NCBI GenBank assembly: GCA_029962745.1
Contig: JAPZVO010000054.1
Coordinates: 51,001-115,000 of the forward strand
Reading direction: 5' to 3'
Length of the DNA: 64,000 nt
From: Echinometra lucunter
Taxonomy: Eukaryota; Echinodermata; Echinoidea; Camarodonta; Echinometridae
The notes beneath the pieces are model-generated. The model was not told the origin of the DNA, searched no databases, and worked only from the letters and a program-made list of their open reading frames with translations. Shown piece by piece: positions 48,270-60,672 of this stretch. The stretch's first letter is position 1; every line of letters begins with the position of its first letter. A program made the position numbers and the translations under genes.

Positions 48270-48740
48270 GCACCATGGGCACACTTGCGATGTCACGGCT
48301 ACTGCGTTTATCAATTTCTGATCACTTTGCAGTTTATCCGTATACCGTTTTATTGCCATGGAGCTTTGAAAAAGTCCGATAAGACATGAATATGAATGAA
48401 GAATATTGAGTGATTTGATTTGACTGATTGATTCAAACACGGTAAAGACCCTATTCAGCTACTTGGCTAATTTTCAGAGGGGCCGTGCATCAATTAATTT
48501 GATATTTAAAAAAATATTTGTATATGAATACAAATTATCAAGCAACAGTTACATGCACAAAATACAGGAAAATGAAATACATACAAATACATGTAAATCT
48601 TGATCCAAAATATACAACAAACATACTCTGCCATAATTTTGAGTTTCTGGTTAAAATCTATAGGCTCAGTGCCTCCAATGGTACCATTCACTTCGGGCTG
48701 CGCCCCTCAGTGAATAGTACTATTTTGGAGCCACCTCTTG
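48270..48740. repeat. Dispersed repeat, copy B
   Basis: This is the partner of 34490-34800. At its right end, TTTTGAGTTTCTGGTTAAAA (about 48635-48656) and GTTTTAACCAGAAACTC (about 48747-48763) are inverted, enclosing CACTTCGGGCTGCGCCCCTCAGTG, so this copy may be an intact foldback. Confidence 0.55.
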
Positions 48741-48799
48741 CCCATGTTTTAACCAGAAACTCTCGAGGCAATTTGTATATTATCGCGCACTTTTGCTAG

Positions 48800-50030
48800 A
48801 AAATACCCACAACATGGGGTCAACAGCAGTTGAAACTGGGACGGAGGTGCCAAAAATAGGCTGAAATCTTACCATATTTTTGGTTATTGCTTGGCAACAC
48901 GACTATTTTGGAACTTTAGGCAGATGATTTTCTGCTATTAATGATATGCTCTTGTAAATGAAGGAACATTGTTTCATCATTGGGTACACCCTTTAACACA
49001 TGAAGTTGCTATTCATCGCGATGAAGATTCAAAATTATGATGTCAACGAATTTAGGGTCGGTCGGCACATTCTTTTTTTTTTTTTTTTTTTGGTCAAATT
49101 TTGATTTAAAAAAATAAAAGTCGGCAGGTTTCACAAGGGTCGGTCGGGTTACGGCAAACAAACTTTTTTTTTTTTTTTTGGCCTAACTGAATAATGTCAG
49201 AGATGTTATGAGAACGTTTGACCACGGTTATTAACATTACAAAAAGGACATGAGAAAAAAAAGCCCAAAGTTTTTGAAAAAATATTCCTCCTTACTGTGA
49301 CGTACCTCACACTTAGAGCCATATCAGTATTACCTCAAAAATGATGACAAATGTTTACCCCAATTTTTTAAAGAGTTTACCTCTCTACTTTTTAAAATCG
49401 AGACTAAAATCTTGGTTAGTAACGTTATGGTTAGTCACGTTACAATTTGTCCAGCAAAACATATGTGAGACTTTTATACCTTTTAAGCAACTTATTAGTG
49501 AATACTTTCTTTTAATTTGATGTGACAAAATGTCCTTCAGATTATCCAATTGAAAACAAAAACTCACAAAAGAAAGAATATTTTTCTGTGTAGGTCAAAA
49601 AAAAACTGTGTGTAGTGCCATGTATCAAATTTTTTGTATGGTTCGGATTCTCCTATAAGGGGACATTTTAGACATTTTTTTTTTAGTGTGAAACCCCCTT
49701 TGTATCAACAATTTCTCTATGAATTTTAACCCCCCCCCCCCCAATTGACCTGAATTTGAGAAAGAGCAAAACCTTAAGTTTGGGCCAATGTCCACTTAAT
49801 CATGGAATTGCCCTTACTCGCCCCCCCCCCCAAGAAAAAAAAAGAACCTTGCTATTAAAATCAGGCCTCGATTATTTCTCAAGTATTTTCGTTAATTTTA
49901 CTCCCAATTTCAAAACTGAGAAAATAGAAAACTGTTTATAAATATCTAATTTCAATATTCTCTACGGACCGTTCAATTTCAGTGGTCAATTGCCATAGGG
50001 TATATTGAGAATGTGCAAGAAATTGCATTT
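48800..50030. other. Intergenic with homopolymer tracts
   Basis: Poly-T at 49072-49091 and 49164-49179 sit within two GGTCGGTCGG-containing segments. C runs occur at 49731-49742 and 49820-49830. No gene supported. Confidence 0.5.
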
Positions 50031-50184
50031 TTACGGATTAATTAATTTTTTAATCGCCTCTTGGTCGCTTCTTTCCCTCGCTTGTACCATAATGTAGTAA
50101 CATTTGGGCACTCAATCGGGAGGGGGTGGGGGACGCAACTTCATTGCTAGTCCCGGGCGCCATAATGCCTAGATACGCCAGTGA
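50030..50184 (-). mobile_element. Fragment of CACTGGCGTATCTAGG-ended element
   Basis: On the minus strand the sequence starts CACTGGCGTATCTAGGC near 50183. This terminus is related to that of the hAT-like element at 44267 and to the start at 55700. The other end is not identifiable. Confidence 0.45.
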
Positions 50185-50199
50185 TGGTAAGGCTTCAAA

Positions 50200-50920
50200 T
50201 GTTAATCACCCATTTAGATTCTTTGTGACTGTTCATTCATTTTCTCATACTTGACAAGTATTTATGTTCAAAGTACTCTTTTTTATGAATTAAACTTACT
50301 CTTTAAACACTGTATAGCTATCCTTCACAAACTGAATTGTCAAATAAATACATGAAAATCTGCTTCTTGCACCGCCTTTACTTGTCAAGCTATTTTACAG
50401 GTCGATTTTCTTGGATATTTATTTGTTTCCTTGTTCTTTTTAAGGCTGATCAACAATGTTATACAAAATATAAATTGAGTGACACAGTACAAAGAAGAAT
50501 ACAGTTGTCCGATGTAGTAATGAAATTGCAGTAACAAGAGACGCATACAGTATGTGTATAATTGTGCTTATGGTGGGAGAACTTAGGCTTGTTCAGTTAG
50601 GTCCCCATTAAAGGGGGAGCTGGCGATTAAAACATAGGAAACCAATAGAAAACGTGTAACTGTAAGAAAAATAGATGAAAAAAGGGCTGGCTTGGGATAA
50701 TGACGTGTAAAGGCAGCATGCAGATACCCCAATCTTTCAAGAGCACTGAATGTATAATAAATCGAATTTAATCAAGCTATCATAACTTACCCACTTAGGA
50801 GGCTGAAACGGCTAGGGAAAACAACTAAAATGTATGAATACTGCAGACATAAACAAGCTACTCGTTGATTGTCCTTTTAATATCGAAATTACCCCAGTCG
50901 GTTCTACAAGACAAATGGCT
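50200..50920. other. Intergenic, nothing recognised
   Basis: A short open stretch at 50337-50534 has a hydrophobic middle but no supporting splice pair, promoter or family resemblance. Confidence 0.4.
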
Positions 50921-50925
50921 GAATG

Positions 50926-51094
50926 GGCACCGTTTCATGAAATTTGTCAGCACTGATATGTTGTCATGCTCTGACAATTTCAGTAAAATCCTTGGTTCTG
51001 ATTGGCTGATAAGCACTCGTCACTGACTGTTACTATGGTAATGGTGAGAGAGTGACAACTTGTCAGTGCTGACAACTTTCATGAAACGGTGTCC
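50926..51094. mobile_element. MITE with GGGCACCGTTTCATGAAA ends
   Basis: The left end is GGGCACCGTTTCATGAAA and the right end is the complement of GGACACCGTTTCATGAAA. Subterminal GTCAGCACTGA/TCAGTGCTGAC is also inverted. The target duplication is unclear. The ends share GTTTCATGAA with the next element. Confidence 0.65.
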
Positions 51095-51611
51095 TGAAGT
51101 CGAGAAGATTTATAAAGAGGCCTAAGCGGCTGCGGCACACGTTGATAACAATATTCATGAAATATAATTGTTGGTGCGCATGAATAGGGCGGGAATAGGA
51201 ATATAACTGATATCTACCTGAAAAAAAAGAAGCAAGCTGGATATTTGATTAACTTTTTGGTGCGCATGTGCAGTGCAAGTGTATGTAAATCAGTGATCTC
51301 TACGTGAAAAAGAATGTATACTGATTTCCTCTTTGGTGCTCATGTGCAGTGTTAGAGTGTGTGTAGACCATCTTTGTAATTTTTGTTACGTATAGAGATA
51401 AGCAGTGTAGATGCCCCTCACCTTGACAGTATGAAATAGTTAACCCACATCAGGAAAGGAATAGACGGATAGAAGGAATGACCAAAGAAACTAGCAAATC
51501 ATTGGGAGAGATGACCATACTTGCGCAGGACAGAGTAGTCTGGAGGAAGTTTGTCCAAGGGGTTACCAGGAGTCGGGGAGGACTCGATGGTACCTAACAA
51601 CAGCAGCATCA

Positions 51612-51750
51612 GGGGAGCGTTTCATGAAGAGTTTTGTCAGTGAATTTCACTGACTACTTTGCTTTCAGCCAATCAGATGCGAGGATTTTTAATACCTTAT
51701 AACATTTGTCGGTGATTTTCACCGACAAAACTCTTCATGAAACGCTCCCC
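51612..51750. mobile_element. 139-bp MITE with perfect long inverted ends
   Basis: GGGGAGCGTTTCATGAAGAG and its following TTTTGTC are matched exactly by the complement at 51724-51750. It has an AT-rich centre and no coding capacity. Confidence 0.75.
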
Positions 51751-52149
51751 AGTTGTCCTCTTTTTTGTATTACATTCAATATTTTTTTTATTATTAGGAA
51801 TGATACGCACGACTGGCTAATACAATCCATACAAAAGGAAAAAAAAAATCATCGTTAAGTCATTACAACATTTGAACGGTTTTTCGCCTATCTGAATTAG
51901 CTGTCATTCTTTACAATAGAAACCAACAACGGAAGAGGCATGTCATGTTAAATGATTTTAAAGAATGCATGGATTCATTTTTCAATGAATTATTGTCCTT
52001 ACCGTCAATGGTAAATTAGATGTTTGTGGGTCATTGCTGCTTACCAACGTCTGGCACAGTCATTAGTGTAGACAGGTCCTCATACCTGGCATACCTGCGG
52101 GGGGGGGGGGGGGGGATGATTAACCCATTAGTACATATTTTTAAACACA

Positions 52150-52450
52150 CATATAATTCAAATTCAAATTCAAATTCAACTTTTATTGATTTGTAATCCA
52201 TACAAATTGGATTATTCTCAATCTTTTTTTTTTCACAAACATTAACAAAAATAAAATATAACATAAAAAGAACAAAGTATAACATAAATAGCAAAGTATA
52301 CCAGGATTTTCACAAAAACATAACAGAATATAACAAAATGTAACAGAATATGATAGATATATACTAGAATATGCCACAATATATTCGATTAAAACAACTT
52401 TTAAGTATATAACAAAACAAAAAACAAAAAACAAAACAAAACAAAACAAA
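52150..52450 (-). mobile_element. Non-LTR retroposon 3' end with (GAATTT)n tail
   Basis: On the minus strand the sequence ends in TTGAATTTGAATTTGAATT (52156-52179), a short-repeat tail like those of CR1/L2-type elements. It is preceded by AT-rich DNA. No RT motif is visible. Confidence 0.4.
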
Positions 52451-52739
52451 AAGCAGCAATATATGAGTCCACTTCTAAATGTGGGGGATGCATCCCCCCC
52501 CCCCGCTATCTATATCTACGCCCCTGGAAACAGCGGAACCAAATAGGTTGTCACCATAGGCGCTTCGAGAGAATATCCATTCGTTTGCATGTACATTATT
52601 AGGGATGCACAACAATGGTTAATAGTACAGTCAAAATGTGAAAAAACCCAGAACTAATTGCAACAGAAACGATTCCACTTGCATACAATCTGGAATAGCC
52701 ATAAAAACAACATACTAAAAATTAACAAAAATTGAAGTG

Positions 52740-55690
52740 GTGGATCAGTGCCTAATTTGCATAAATTCAAAATGGCCGCCATTTCAGACTTCAGTAGACA
52801 TGGTGAGACACAGAGAACCTATTTTAGCCTATATCTCTAGATATGAGACACGTAGAGAGCTAATTTTAGTGTCTTTACCTATGTTTTTGGGGTCAAGGAA
52901 CATGATTATGGAATTATTACCAGCTTACAACTACTCCTTAACTCCTAATTTGCATAAATTTGCATAAAATTAGCCTTTTTAAAATTCAAAATGGCTCCCA
53001 ATTGCATTTTAAAAACTTAATCTCATCTGATACTCATGGAAAGTTAATTTCAATGTCCTTATATCCATCGTTTGGGGATGAAGAAGATTTATAAGCATTA
53101 CTAGCAAGTTATACCTATCCACTGACTCTTAATTTGCATAAATTTGCATACAATTAACCCCCTTCCACATCTAAATGGCGGCCATTTCGGACCACATTAA
53201 ACACGCAGAACATACTTTAGCCTATATCTCTACATCCGAGACACGTAGAAAGCTAATTTTGGTGTCTTTACCTATGTTTCTGGGGTCAAGGAACATGATT
53301 ATGGCATTATTACCAGCTTACAACTACTCCTTAACTCCTAATTTGCATAAATTTGCATAAAATTAGCCTTTTTGAAATTCAAAATGGCTGCCAAGTTGAT
53401 TTTAGCCTATATCTCTAGATCTGAGACACGTATAGAGCTAGTTTTAGTGCCTTTACCTATGTTTTCGGGGTCAGGGAAGGTGATGATGACATTATTACCA
53501 GCTTACAACTACTCTTTAACTCCTAATTTGCATAAATTTGCATAAAATTAACCTTTTTGAAACTCAAAATGGCTCCCGAATTGCATTTTAAAACTCTAAC
53601 TCAATTGATACGCATAAAAAGTTAATTTCAGTATCCTTACCCAAGGTTAGGGGATGAAAGAAATTTATAATGGGATTGAGAGCAATTTGTAACTATAAAC
53701 TGATTCTAAATTTTCATAAATTTGCATACAATTAACCCCTTTGCACTTCTAAATGGCGGCCATATCAGAGTAAACACGCAGATCCTATTTTAGCCTATAT
53801 CTCTAGATACGAGACACGTAGAAAGCTAATTCTAGTGTCTTTACCTATGTTCTGGGGGTCAAGGAACACGATTATGGCATTATTACCAGCTGACAACTAC
53901 TCTTTAACTCCTAATCTGCATAAATTTGCATAAAATTAGGGGTTTTTTAAATTCAAAAAGCTGCCAGGTTGCATTTTAAAACTCTTCCTCAATTGATACT
54001 CATGGAAAGTTAATGTCAGTGTTCTTTTATCTGTGCGTAGGGGATGAAGAAAATTTATCAGCATTACTAAGTAAGTTACAACTATCCACTGACTCTTAAT
54101 TTGCATAAATTTGCATAAAAATGAACCCCCTTTCACTTCTAAATGGCCGCCATTGCAGACCACAGTATACACGCATAACCTATTTTAGCCTATATCTCTA
54201 GATCTGAGACATACTTAAAACTTTGTCTCATCTGATACTCATAGAAAGTCAATATCAGTGTCCCTGTCCATGGTTAGAAGGGGATGAGGGAGATTTATTA
54301 TAGTAGTACTAGCAAGTTATAATTATCCACTGACTTTTAATTTGCATAAATTTGCCTATTATTAATCCTTAACAATTCCAAATTGCTGCTATAAAGACAA
54401 TATTTCAGCCTATATCTTCAGATATGAGACAAAATAATAGAAAACACATTTTTGCGTTCTTACCTATGTTTTGGCGGACAAGGAAGATGTTTATAGCATT
54501 ATTAGCAGCTTAGAACTATTCCTTAACTAATAATATGCATGAATTTACTTAAGATTAGCCTTTTTTAAAATCCAAAATGTCTGCCATGTTGCATGTTTAT
54601 ACCTGTATCTTAACTGATTCTCATGGAAAATTATTGTTAGTGTCCTTATCCATGGTTAGAAGATGAAGAAGATTTATCATTGCAATAGGTTATAACTCTT
54701 CACTGACTCTCAATTTGCATAAATTTTCATATTATTAATTGCTTTTCACTTTTAAACGGCCGCCATATCAGACCACAGTACATAATGTCATGCAGAACTT
54801 ATAATTTAGCCAATACCTCTAGATCTGAGACACAAAGATAGCTAAATGTAGTGTCTTTACCCATGTTTTGGGGCCAAGGATCATGATTGTGGCATACTTA
54901 CAGGCTTACAGCTGCTCCTGATCTCTTTATTTGCATAAATTTGCATATAATTAGCCTTTTTTCATACCAAATTAGCTGCCATTTTGCATGTTCTAAACCT
55001 TTATCTCATATGATACTCATGTAATGTTAATTTCATTGTCATTTTCCATGGTTAGGAGATGAGCGGAAATTGTTATAGTATTATTACTAGCAAGTTCTAA
55101 CTATCCACTGACTCTTAATTTGCATAAATATGCATATAATTAACCCTGTTTCACTTTTAAATGGCCGCCATATTAGACCACATTAGACATGCAGAACTTA
55201 TTTCAACCAATATCTATAGATCTGAGACACATAGGAAGCTAATTATTGTGTCTTTACCTGTGTTTTCGAGGTGAAGGAACATAATTATGGCATTATTACC
55301 AGCTTACAACTACTCCTTTACTACTAATTTGCATACATTTGCATAAAATCAGCCTTTTAAAATTAAAAAATGGCTGCCAAGTTGAATTTTGAAACTCTAC
55401 CTCAATTGATACTCATGGAAAGTTAATTTCATTGTCCAAGGTTAGGGGATGAAAGAGATTTATCACAGCATTACTAGCAACTATCTGCTGACTCTTAATT
55501 TGCATAAATTTGCATAAGATTTGCCTTTTTCTCATTCAAAAAATGGCTGCCAAGTTGCATTTTAAAACTCTACCTCAATTGATACTCATAGAAAATTAAT
55601 TTCACTGTGCTTATCCAAGGGTAGGGGATGAAAGAGGTTTATCATAGCATTACTAGCAACTATCCGCTGACTCTTAATTTGCATAAATTT
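52740..55690 (+). repeat. Left arm: tandem ~215-bp monomers
   Basis: About fourteen monomers alternate in two types, giving a dimer of about 430 bp. Divergence rises toward the centre. Short open frames in it recur at dimer spacing and reflect the repeat, not genes. Confidence 0.8.
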
Positions 55691-55699
55691 ACATAAAAT

Positions 55700-55985
55700 C
55701 AGTGGCGTATCTAGGGGTGCAAGTTGGGGAAGTGTTCTCTTGCATTAGCACCGCAGGGGTGTTGATTTGTGTTCGTGGATGGGGATGATGGAATATTCTC
55801 TGACTGCCAGTTATGGAATATTCTTGTCGAGGAAGCGAAGCGAGCAAGCTGGGAAAGGGTCTGGCAAATGGTTGTCATCAAATTCAAATATAACGACTTT
55901 GGCAACCTGACTGCGAATTATGACTTTTCGGCACTTTGTTACTGTCTAAACCATACTCTTTAAACGAACTAGCGAAACGAGCTAC
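55700..55985 (+). mobile_element. CAGTGGCGTATCTAGG-ended element, truncated
   Basis: It begins CAGTGGCGTATCTAGGGGTG and contains GAGGAAGCGAAGCGAGCAAGC, like the elements at 44267 and 50030. A C run and a CAAA-type tract follow at 55985-56060. A matching right end was not found. Confidence 0.5.
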
Positions 55986-56170
55986 CCCCCCCCCCCCAAA
56001 AAAAAAAAACACAAACAAACAAACAAACAAACAAACAAAAAAACCCCAACAACAACAAACAAAACAAACAACAAAAACTAAAAAAAAACAACAACACTAT
56101 TTTGATGAAAAACTAGCATTTTGCCTTCAATGGTATAATCGGTCTCCTCCCTTTCAAATATAACTCTATT

Positions 56171-56590
56171 CTAACACCTCAATGGTCCAATTATTTGCCC
56201 TTCGACTCCTTGCACTAAGAAAAAAACCGGTTCAATTTTGCACCCTTCAAATGGAACAGTGGGAGCTCCTTTATGAATACAACTTTGCACCCTAAAGCAC
56301 TTTGCACCTTTAAGGGTACAACCATGCACCCTTAAGGATGCAAAATGTACCTTTAAGGTGCAGTGGCTAGAGTTGTACCCTTCAGGAAAGGTGCAAATTT
56401 GTACCCTTTTGAATGCAAAAATTTCTGCATTCTTAAAGGCGCGAAGTTGCATCTTTAAGGGTGCAGACGGGCACTTCCTGGAGCAAACAAGTACAAAATG
56501 ATGCATCTTTGCACCTTTTTCATGAAAGGTGCTGCATGTTGCATTTAGGGTGCAACACTCAACTTTTCTTTCTGAGTGTGTGCAAATATT
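56171..56590. repeat. Palindromic GTGCA/TTTAAGG short-repeat cluster
   Basis: GCACCTTTAAGG, CCTTAAGGATGCA, TTTAAGGTGCA, TTAAGGGTGCA and similar words recur in both orientations with spacing of 20-50 bp. The minus strand is open for 141 codons here, but the composition follows the repeat and no domain is visible. Confidence 0.6.
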
Positions 56591-56599
56591 TGACAAACA

Positions 56600-57640
56600 T
56601 TTTATGAGTAGAAGGATAGTATAACCAGGGAGATCTCCCCTTCCAACTCCCTAATATAACATTAGAAAGACAAGATGTGTACCGATTTTCTTTCATTAGG
56701 ATCATAACCGGCATTTGTTGGGATACGTGAAATGAAAGCGAGCAAAACGAGTGAGCGCTCCCAGGGTTTTCTGTTTTCTTCATTGGGTTTACTTTTAACT
56801 GTTTACCCATTTTCTTTCTTTAGTTCGCCTTTTGAGAGGATTAAAAAGGGCCATGTCATATTTAATCGTGAATCATTGGGGGATGATAATACAGGTCATT
56901 CCCCTGCCCAAAATAATGGTACTTATACAGTAAATCCGCGCCCACCCAATATAACGGCTGTTGCGAGGGGACGCAGTAGTTATTTGGAGGGATCACAAAA
57001 GTTATTAGGAAAGGCAGTGATGTTGGGAGGGAGTGAAATGATCAGTTAGAGTGAACAAAATGATTATTTTGAGGGAATGCAATAATCCATGGAGAATTTA
57101 TTCTCCTCATGTCACCTGGTGGGCTCCGTATCATGTCGCTCAGTTTTTTACTGTAGCTCCAAAATATATCATATTGGTTGTTGTGCGTATACTGTTGACG
57201 TGAGTGTACTGCACACTGTCTATTATTGTAGAATATAATTTGCTAGCACCATATGTATACTTGATTCAATATTTCTGAATTGCAATTACTACAAAATAGT
57301 TATTAGAGTACAAAATCATAATATGTCTCCTTATAGTACATACAAATCGGCATATAATGTATGCACCAAATCACTTAATTTCATAATGAAAAAGAAAAAA
57401 GCTTCACACCGTGGGCATGGTGGAAGGGGACTTCCTTATAATTTCAAAAATATATTTAAAATTCATAGGCCTCAACAAAACTCATATTTTATGGAAGTAT
57501 CATACATGAATTTACCTTGTTACGTTTCATCACAGGCTGAATTCACTATAGATGAACAGCACTATTAAGTTAGATTAAAATTCTGTATCACCGCACTTAC
57601 ACAATTAACATACAGGGATCATTTTACACATTCCGTATAA
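56600..57640. other. Non-coding, nothing recognised
   Basis: Lies in the centre of the palindromic composite. No transposon ends, tandem repeat or exon supported. Confidence 0.4.
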
Positions 57641-57644
57641 TACA

Positions 57645-57738
57645 TGTCTTGGCCGGCATAACCTGTATTTATATATATTAATACAAATTGTTGTCTTGGC
57701 CGGCATAACCTGTATTTATATATATTAATGCAAATTAT
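57645..57738. repeat. Two-copy 47-bp tandem repeat
   Basis: TGTCTTGGCCGGCATAACC followed by TGTATTTATATATATTAAT is present twice, starting at 57645 and 57692, with one or two mismatches. Confidence 0.8.
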
Positions 57739-57819
57739 GAAACTTGCTCAAAGTTGTTGTTGGGCAACAAAGCTGAAAATATTCATTAACCACAAAGGAA
57801 CCCAAATCGCTAAGCTATG

Positions 57820-57945
57820 ACCGGGGTAGCAATGTTTGGAGCGCCATGGGCATCTCCGTCAGACATGACGGACCTGGGCGCTATGCAAGAAGCCAATGTT
57901 ATTATTATTAATAGTATTATCATCATTAATGAAAAAAAAAATCAT
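57820..57945 (+). mobile_element. Retroposon 3' tail
   Basis: GGGCGCTATGCAAGAAGCC precedes ATTATTATTA repeats, matching the tail form at 39945-40036. Confidence 0.4.
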
Positions 57946-58002
57946 TGCAAAGAAATATTTAGGTTTGCAAATTATCTAGCCGACTAGTACAGTATATATA
58001 TA

Positions 58003-58530
58003 CCCGGTGTCCCCCCCCCCCCCCAAGAAAAGCGGAACGGTGGATTTTCAGTACTTTACCTTCAAAAAGTCGATAACGTTTTTACATAAGTATCGCCCAA
58101 GGAAGAAAATGATACCAAGATCATTTAACTTGGAAAAGTAATTTGTATGCTATGCCCATTTCTTAAAATACGGTCATTTCAAATTTTTGGCGACTGATGA
58201 GAGTAGCTTTGTGTCGGGATGGCCTTTCATCATGATTGAGGGATGTCAACTGATGCATGTCAGCAACAAAACCTGCTACTACACATGATATATGAAAGAC
58301 CATCCCACCCCCCCCCCCCCACAATTCTGCTCTCAACTGTCGCGAAAAACATGCGAAATTCTAAATATTTTAAGAAACGGGCATAGAATCAAAATTACTA
58401 CATCAAATTTAATGCTCTTGATATCATTCTCTTTGGTAGAAGATACTTTACCTACTAAATCAAAAGATTATCTACTTTCTGAAGTTAAAGTACCGAAAAT
58501 CCACCGTTCCGCTCTTTCTGGGACACCCGG
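58003..58530. mobile_element. Mariner-type foldback with CCCGGTGTCCC ends
   Basis: TA|CCCGGTGTCCC on the left (followed by an expanded C run) and GGGACACCCGG|TA on the right. The inverted sequence continues through GCGGAACGGTGGATTTTC. Weaker complementarity extends about 150 bp inward. It is nested inside the larger palindrome. Non-coding. Confidence 0.75.
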
Positions 58531-58639
58531 TATAGTAGGTTGCTGTATCTAACAGTCAAGTTCTTTCACCCAAGAATAACACCAAAATAAACTTATTACG
58601 TGTCACCAACAATATTATATTGGTCTTGGACAGGCCATA

Positions 58640-60500
58640 AAGCAGCCATTATTATTTTAAAGGGGTTAATTATATACAAATTTATGCAAATTAAAAGTCA
58701 GTGGATAGTTATAACTTGCTAGTGATGCTAAATCTACCTCATCCCCTTCTAACCATGGACAGGGACACTGATATTGAATTTCTGTGAGTATCAGATGAGA
58801 CAGAATGCTAATCATGCAGCATGGCAGCCATTTTGAATTGGAAAACGGTTAATTTCATGCCCATTTATGCAAATTAGGAGTTAAGGAGTAGTTATTAGGT
58901 GGTAATAATGCCATAATCATGTTCCTAGACCCCCCAAAACATAGGTACAGGCACTAAATTTAGCTCTCTGTGTGTCTCAGATCTAGAGATATAGGCTAAA
59001 ATAGGCTCTTCATTTATACAGTGGTCTTACATGGTGGCCATTTAGAAGTAAAAAGGGGTTAATTGTATGCAAATTTATGCAAATTAAGCATCCGTGGATA
59101 GTTGTAACTTGCTAGTAATACTGATAAATCTTTTTCATCCCCTACCCATTGATATAAGGACATTGAAATGAACTTTCTATGAGTATCAGATGAGATTTTG
59201 ATTTTAAAATGCAACTTGGCAGCCAATTTGAGTTTCAAAAAGGCTAATTTTATGCAAATTTATGCAAATTAGGAGTTAAGGAGTAGTTGTAAGCTGGTAA
59301 TAATGCCATAATCATGTTCCTTGACCCCATAAACATAGGTAAAGACACTAAAATTAGCTCTCTATGTGTCTCCTATCTAGAGATATAGGCTAAAATTGGT
59401 TCTCTGTGTCTCACCATATCTACTGAAGTCTGAAATCGCGGCCATTTTGAATTTATGCAAATTAGGCATTGATCCACCACTTCAATTTTTGTTAATTTCT
59501 AGTATTTTTTTAAAGGTATTTTTCAGTGGATAGTTACAAATTGCTCTCAATCCCATGATAAATCTCTTTCATCCCCTAACCTTGGGCAAGGATACTGAAA
59601 TTAACTTTCCATGCGTATCAATTGAGTTAGAGTTTTAACATGCAATTCGGGAGCCATTTTGAGTTTCAAAAAGGTTAATTTCATGCAAATTTATGCAAAT
59701 TAGGAGTTAAAGAGTAGTTGTAAGCTGGTAATTATGTCAGAATCACCTTCCCTGACCCCGAAAACATAGGTAAAGGCACTAAAACTAACTCTATACGTGT
59801 CTCAGATCTAGAGATATAGGCTAAACTGCAACTTGGCAGCCATTTTGAATGTCAAAAAGGCTAATTTTATGCAAATTTATGCAAATTAGGAGTTAAGGAG
59901 TAGTTATAAGCTGGTTATAATGCCATAATCCTGTTCCTTGACCCCAGAAACATAGGTAAAGACACCAAAATTAGCTTTCTACGTGTCTCGGATGTAGAGA
60001 TATAGGCTAAAGTATGTTCTGCGTGTTTAATGTGGTCTGAAATGACCGGCATTTAGATGTGGAAGGGGGTTAATTGTATGCAAATTTATGCAAATTAAGA
60101 GTCAGTGGATAGGTATAACTTGCTAGTAATGCTTATATATCTTCCTCCTCCCCAAACGATGGATATAAGGACATTGAAATTAACTTTCAATGGGTATCAG
60201 ATGAGATTTAGTTTTTAAAATGCAACTTGGGAGCCATTTTGAAATTTTTAAAAGGCTAATTTTATGCAAATTTATGCAAATTAGGAGTTAAGGAGTAGTT
60301 GTAAGCTGGTAATAATGCCATAATCATGTTTCTTGACCCCGAAAACATAGGTAAAGACACTAAAACTAGCTCTCTACGTGTCTCATATCTAGAGATATAG
60401 GCTAAAATAGGTTCTCTGTGTCTCACCATATCTACTGAAGTCTGAAATGGCGGCCATTTTGAATTTATGCAAATTAGGCATTGATCCACCACTTCAATTT
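58640..60500 (-). repeat. Right arm: tandem ~215-bp monomers, inverted
   Basis: It contains the same two monomer types in reverse orientation. The outermost monomer (about 60240-60492) is nearly identical to the outermost left monomer at 52737-52970, more so than to its neighbours. Confidence 0.8.
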
Positions 60501-60672
60501 TTGTTAATCTTTAGTATGTTGTTTTTAGGTATTTTTCAGACTATATGCAAGTGGAATCGTTTCTGTTGCAATTAGTTCTAGGTTGACCCCTTTTTTTTCG
60601 TATTTTGACTGTACTATAAGGTTTCCTAATAGTTGTAATGTATTCAAATAAACGTTCCCACATAACTAGTAG

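Larger units (their letters stand above)
52628..60611. mobile_element. ~8-kb palindromic composite of octamer-rich tandem monomers
   Basis: The outer ends are TA|CAGTCAAAATGTG on the left and the complement TATTTTGACTG|TA on the right. The next ~100 bp are also inverted (AGAACTAATTGCAACAGAAA, GATTCCACTTGCATA). The left arm (52628 to about 55700) and right arm (about 58640 to 60611) consist of alternating ~215-bp monomers in opposite orientation. Every monomer ends in ATTTGCATAAATTTGCATA. One monomer type carries ATGGCGGCCAT and TAGCCTATATCTCTAGAT; the other carries ATGGCTGCCA and TGATACTCATGGAAAGTTAA. TA targets and CAGT ends fit Tc1/mariner. No transposase is seen. The middle (55700-58600) holds other elements. 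Confidence 0.65.

Noticed and set aside
50337..50534. Possible small secreted peptide
   Set aside because: A long polar stretch precedes the hydrophobic segment, there is no family match, and only a weak acceptor-like site is present.
52737..53360. Two related 61-76 codon frames as paralogous genes
   Set aside because: Same monomer of the palindromic satellite read twice; the copy at 60262-60492 is its inverted counterpart.
58292..58552. 86-codon frame
   Set aside because: Falls within the mariner-type foldback and starts beside its C run.
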